DNA from: Porphyromonadaceae bacterium CG2_30_38_12
Lineage (GTDB): Bacteria > Bacteroidota > Bacteroidia > Bacteroidales > Paludibacteraceae
Direction of reading: 5' to 3'
NCBI GenBank assembly: GCA_001873635.1
Contig: MNZK01000105.1
Coordinates: 1 to 33,470 of the forward strand
Length of the DNA: 33,470 nucleotides
Shown: one piece after another, positions 33,198-33,470 of the stretch
How the letters are laid out: each line of letters opens with the position of its first letter
Position numbering within the stretch: the first letter of the stretch is position 1
Notes under the pieces: generated by a model
Databases searched by the model: none
Told to the model about the DNA's origin: nothing
Seen by the model: only the letters and a program-made list of their open reading frames with translations
Made by a program: the position numbers and the translations under genes

Positions 33198-33295
33198 GAA
33201 AGTAAAAAATTCAAATCGTCACGCAAAATTTATACTCTGAAACTGCTGATATAAATAGATTTCAAAGAATTGTTAATCGTTTTTAGTGGACACTC

Positions 33296-33470
33296 ATGAC
33301 TTTAAATAACAAAAAAATAACTGTTCTTACAGGTTATTCCACTATGCTTCAACCTTTTTTGTATTTACTTTCCGATTACCAAGAAATGAATTTCGATAAG
33401 GGCAATAAGCGAAAAATAAATCTCAATTTGCCTTACCATCAGGTAGAAGGAATTTGCACCGAAAATGGGC
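33296..33470 (+). CDS. Partial gene beyond the IS, open to the window end
   Basis: An open frame starts at an ATG two bases past the IS end and continues without a stop to 33470 (58 residues seen). It contains LTGYSTMLQPFLYLL, GNKRKINLNLPYHQVEGI and ends at CTENG. The HQVEGI piece resembles the (H)xxEGI motifs of secreted propeller proteins such as the one at 1757-2992, here apparently the C-terminal part of a longer protein. There is no signal peptide and no promoter. A TAG in the IS repeat stops the frame upstream. It is probably a 5'-truncated gene, cut by the IS or a linked deletion. Confidence 0.55.
   Translation, partial: MTLNNKKITVLTGYSTMLQPFLYLLSDYQEMNFDKGNKRKINLNLPYHQVEGICTENG

Larger units (their letters stand above)
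32002..33294 (-). mobile_element. IS4-family insertion sequence
   Basis: The ends are 15-base perfect inverted repeats: AGTGTCCACTAAAAA at 32002-32016 and its complement at 33280-33294. The 1293-bp element holds one transposase reading frame on the minus strand. I see no convincing target duplication: the flanks share only short pieces (ATGAC-like), possibly because of deletion next to the element. The transposase has an N-terminal DUF4372-like part and an IS4 Y-R-E-K signature. Confidence 0.9.

Noticed and set aside
31994-33300. Target-site duplication of the IS
   Set aside because: Flanks share only ATGAC/CAT fragments out of register with the inverted repeats; too short to claim.

Overview
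The window is AT-rich DNA from a member of the Bacteroidetes, most likely an anaerobic Bacteroidales relative (Paludibacter-like). The grounds are TAnnTTTG-type -7 promoter boxes ahead of several genes, A-rich start regions instead of strong Shine-Dalgarno sites, two secreted proteins with type IX secretion (T9SS) C-terminal sorting domains, a long TonB receptor plug of a type I associate with Bacteroidales, DUF6242-type and DUF3494-type lipoproteins, and the linked lpxK and purine nucleoside phosphorylase genes. No rRNA, tRNA, CRISPR array or phage structural gene was seen.

Layout. 1-306: two identical 153-bp tandem units, each built of hairpins arranged in exact mirror symmetry. 307-755: no convincing gene. 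756-2992 (minus): two T9SS-exported proteins. 3232-5478 (plus): a PiT phosphate transporter with a PhoU-like tail, whose 3' end overlaps that of a large bifunctional proline catabolic enzyme (minus, to 8989). 9161-11054 (plus): overlapping lpxK and purine nucleoside phosphorylase. 11164-14933 (plus): a DUF6242-like lipoprotein, a small ORF with a Trp-Ser-Arg motif, a strong terminator-like hairpin, and a BtuB-like TonB-dependent receptor whose start codon lies just behind that hairpin. 14934-15397: a possible structured RNA leader followed by a 30-codon ORF. 15398-18948: a CPA2 cation/proton antiporter (minus) and TerC (plus). 18936-21436 (minus): a lipoprotein, an outer-membrane barrel and L-asparaginase I. 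21899-22318: MscL. 22495-23473 (minus): a badly decayed type IIG restriction-modification gene. 23713-27948 (plus): a lipoprotein with Big_5 repeats, an InlB-like B repeat and a DUF3494 ice-binding-like domain, coupled to an OmpA-family protein. 28091-28339: a His-rich small lipoprotein. 28399-31756: a GH130 glycosidase/phosphorylase overlapping a GT4 glycosyltransferase with an extra helical domain. 32002-33294: an IS4-family insertion sequence whose transposase carries an amber stop. 33296-33470: an ORF open to the window end, probably the 3' part of a gene cut by the IS.

Most genes are envelope functions: outer-membrane import, surface lipoproteins, ion and phosphate transport, osmotic protection and lipid A synthesis. 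The most interesting region is 12586-13020. There the terminator-like hairpin leaves no room for a promoter before the TonB receptor start, so receptor expression must depend on read-through, and a small protein (or structured leader) lies directly upstream. The symmetric repeat at the window start is the second most unusual structure.
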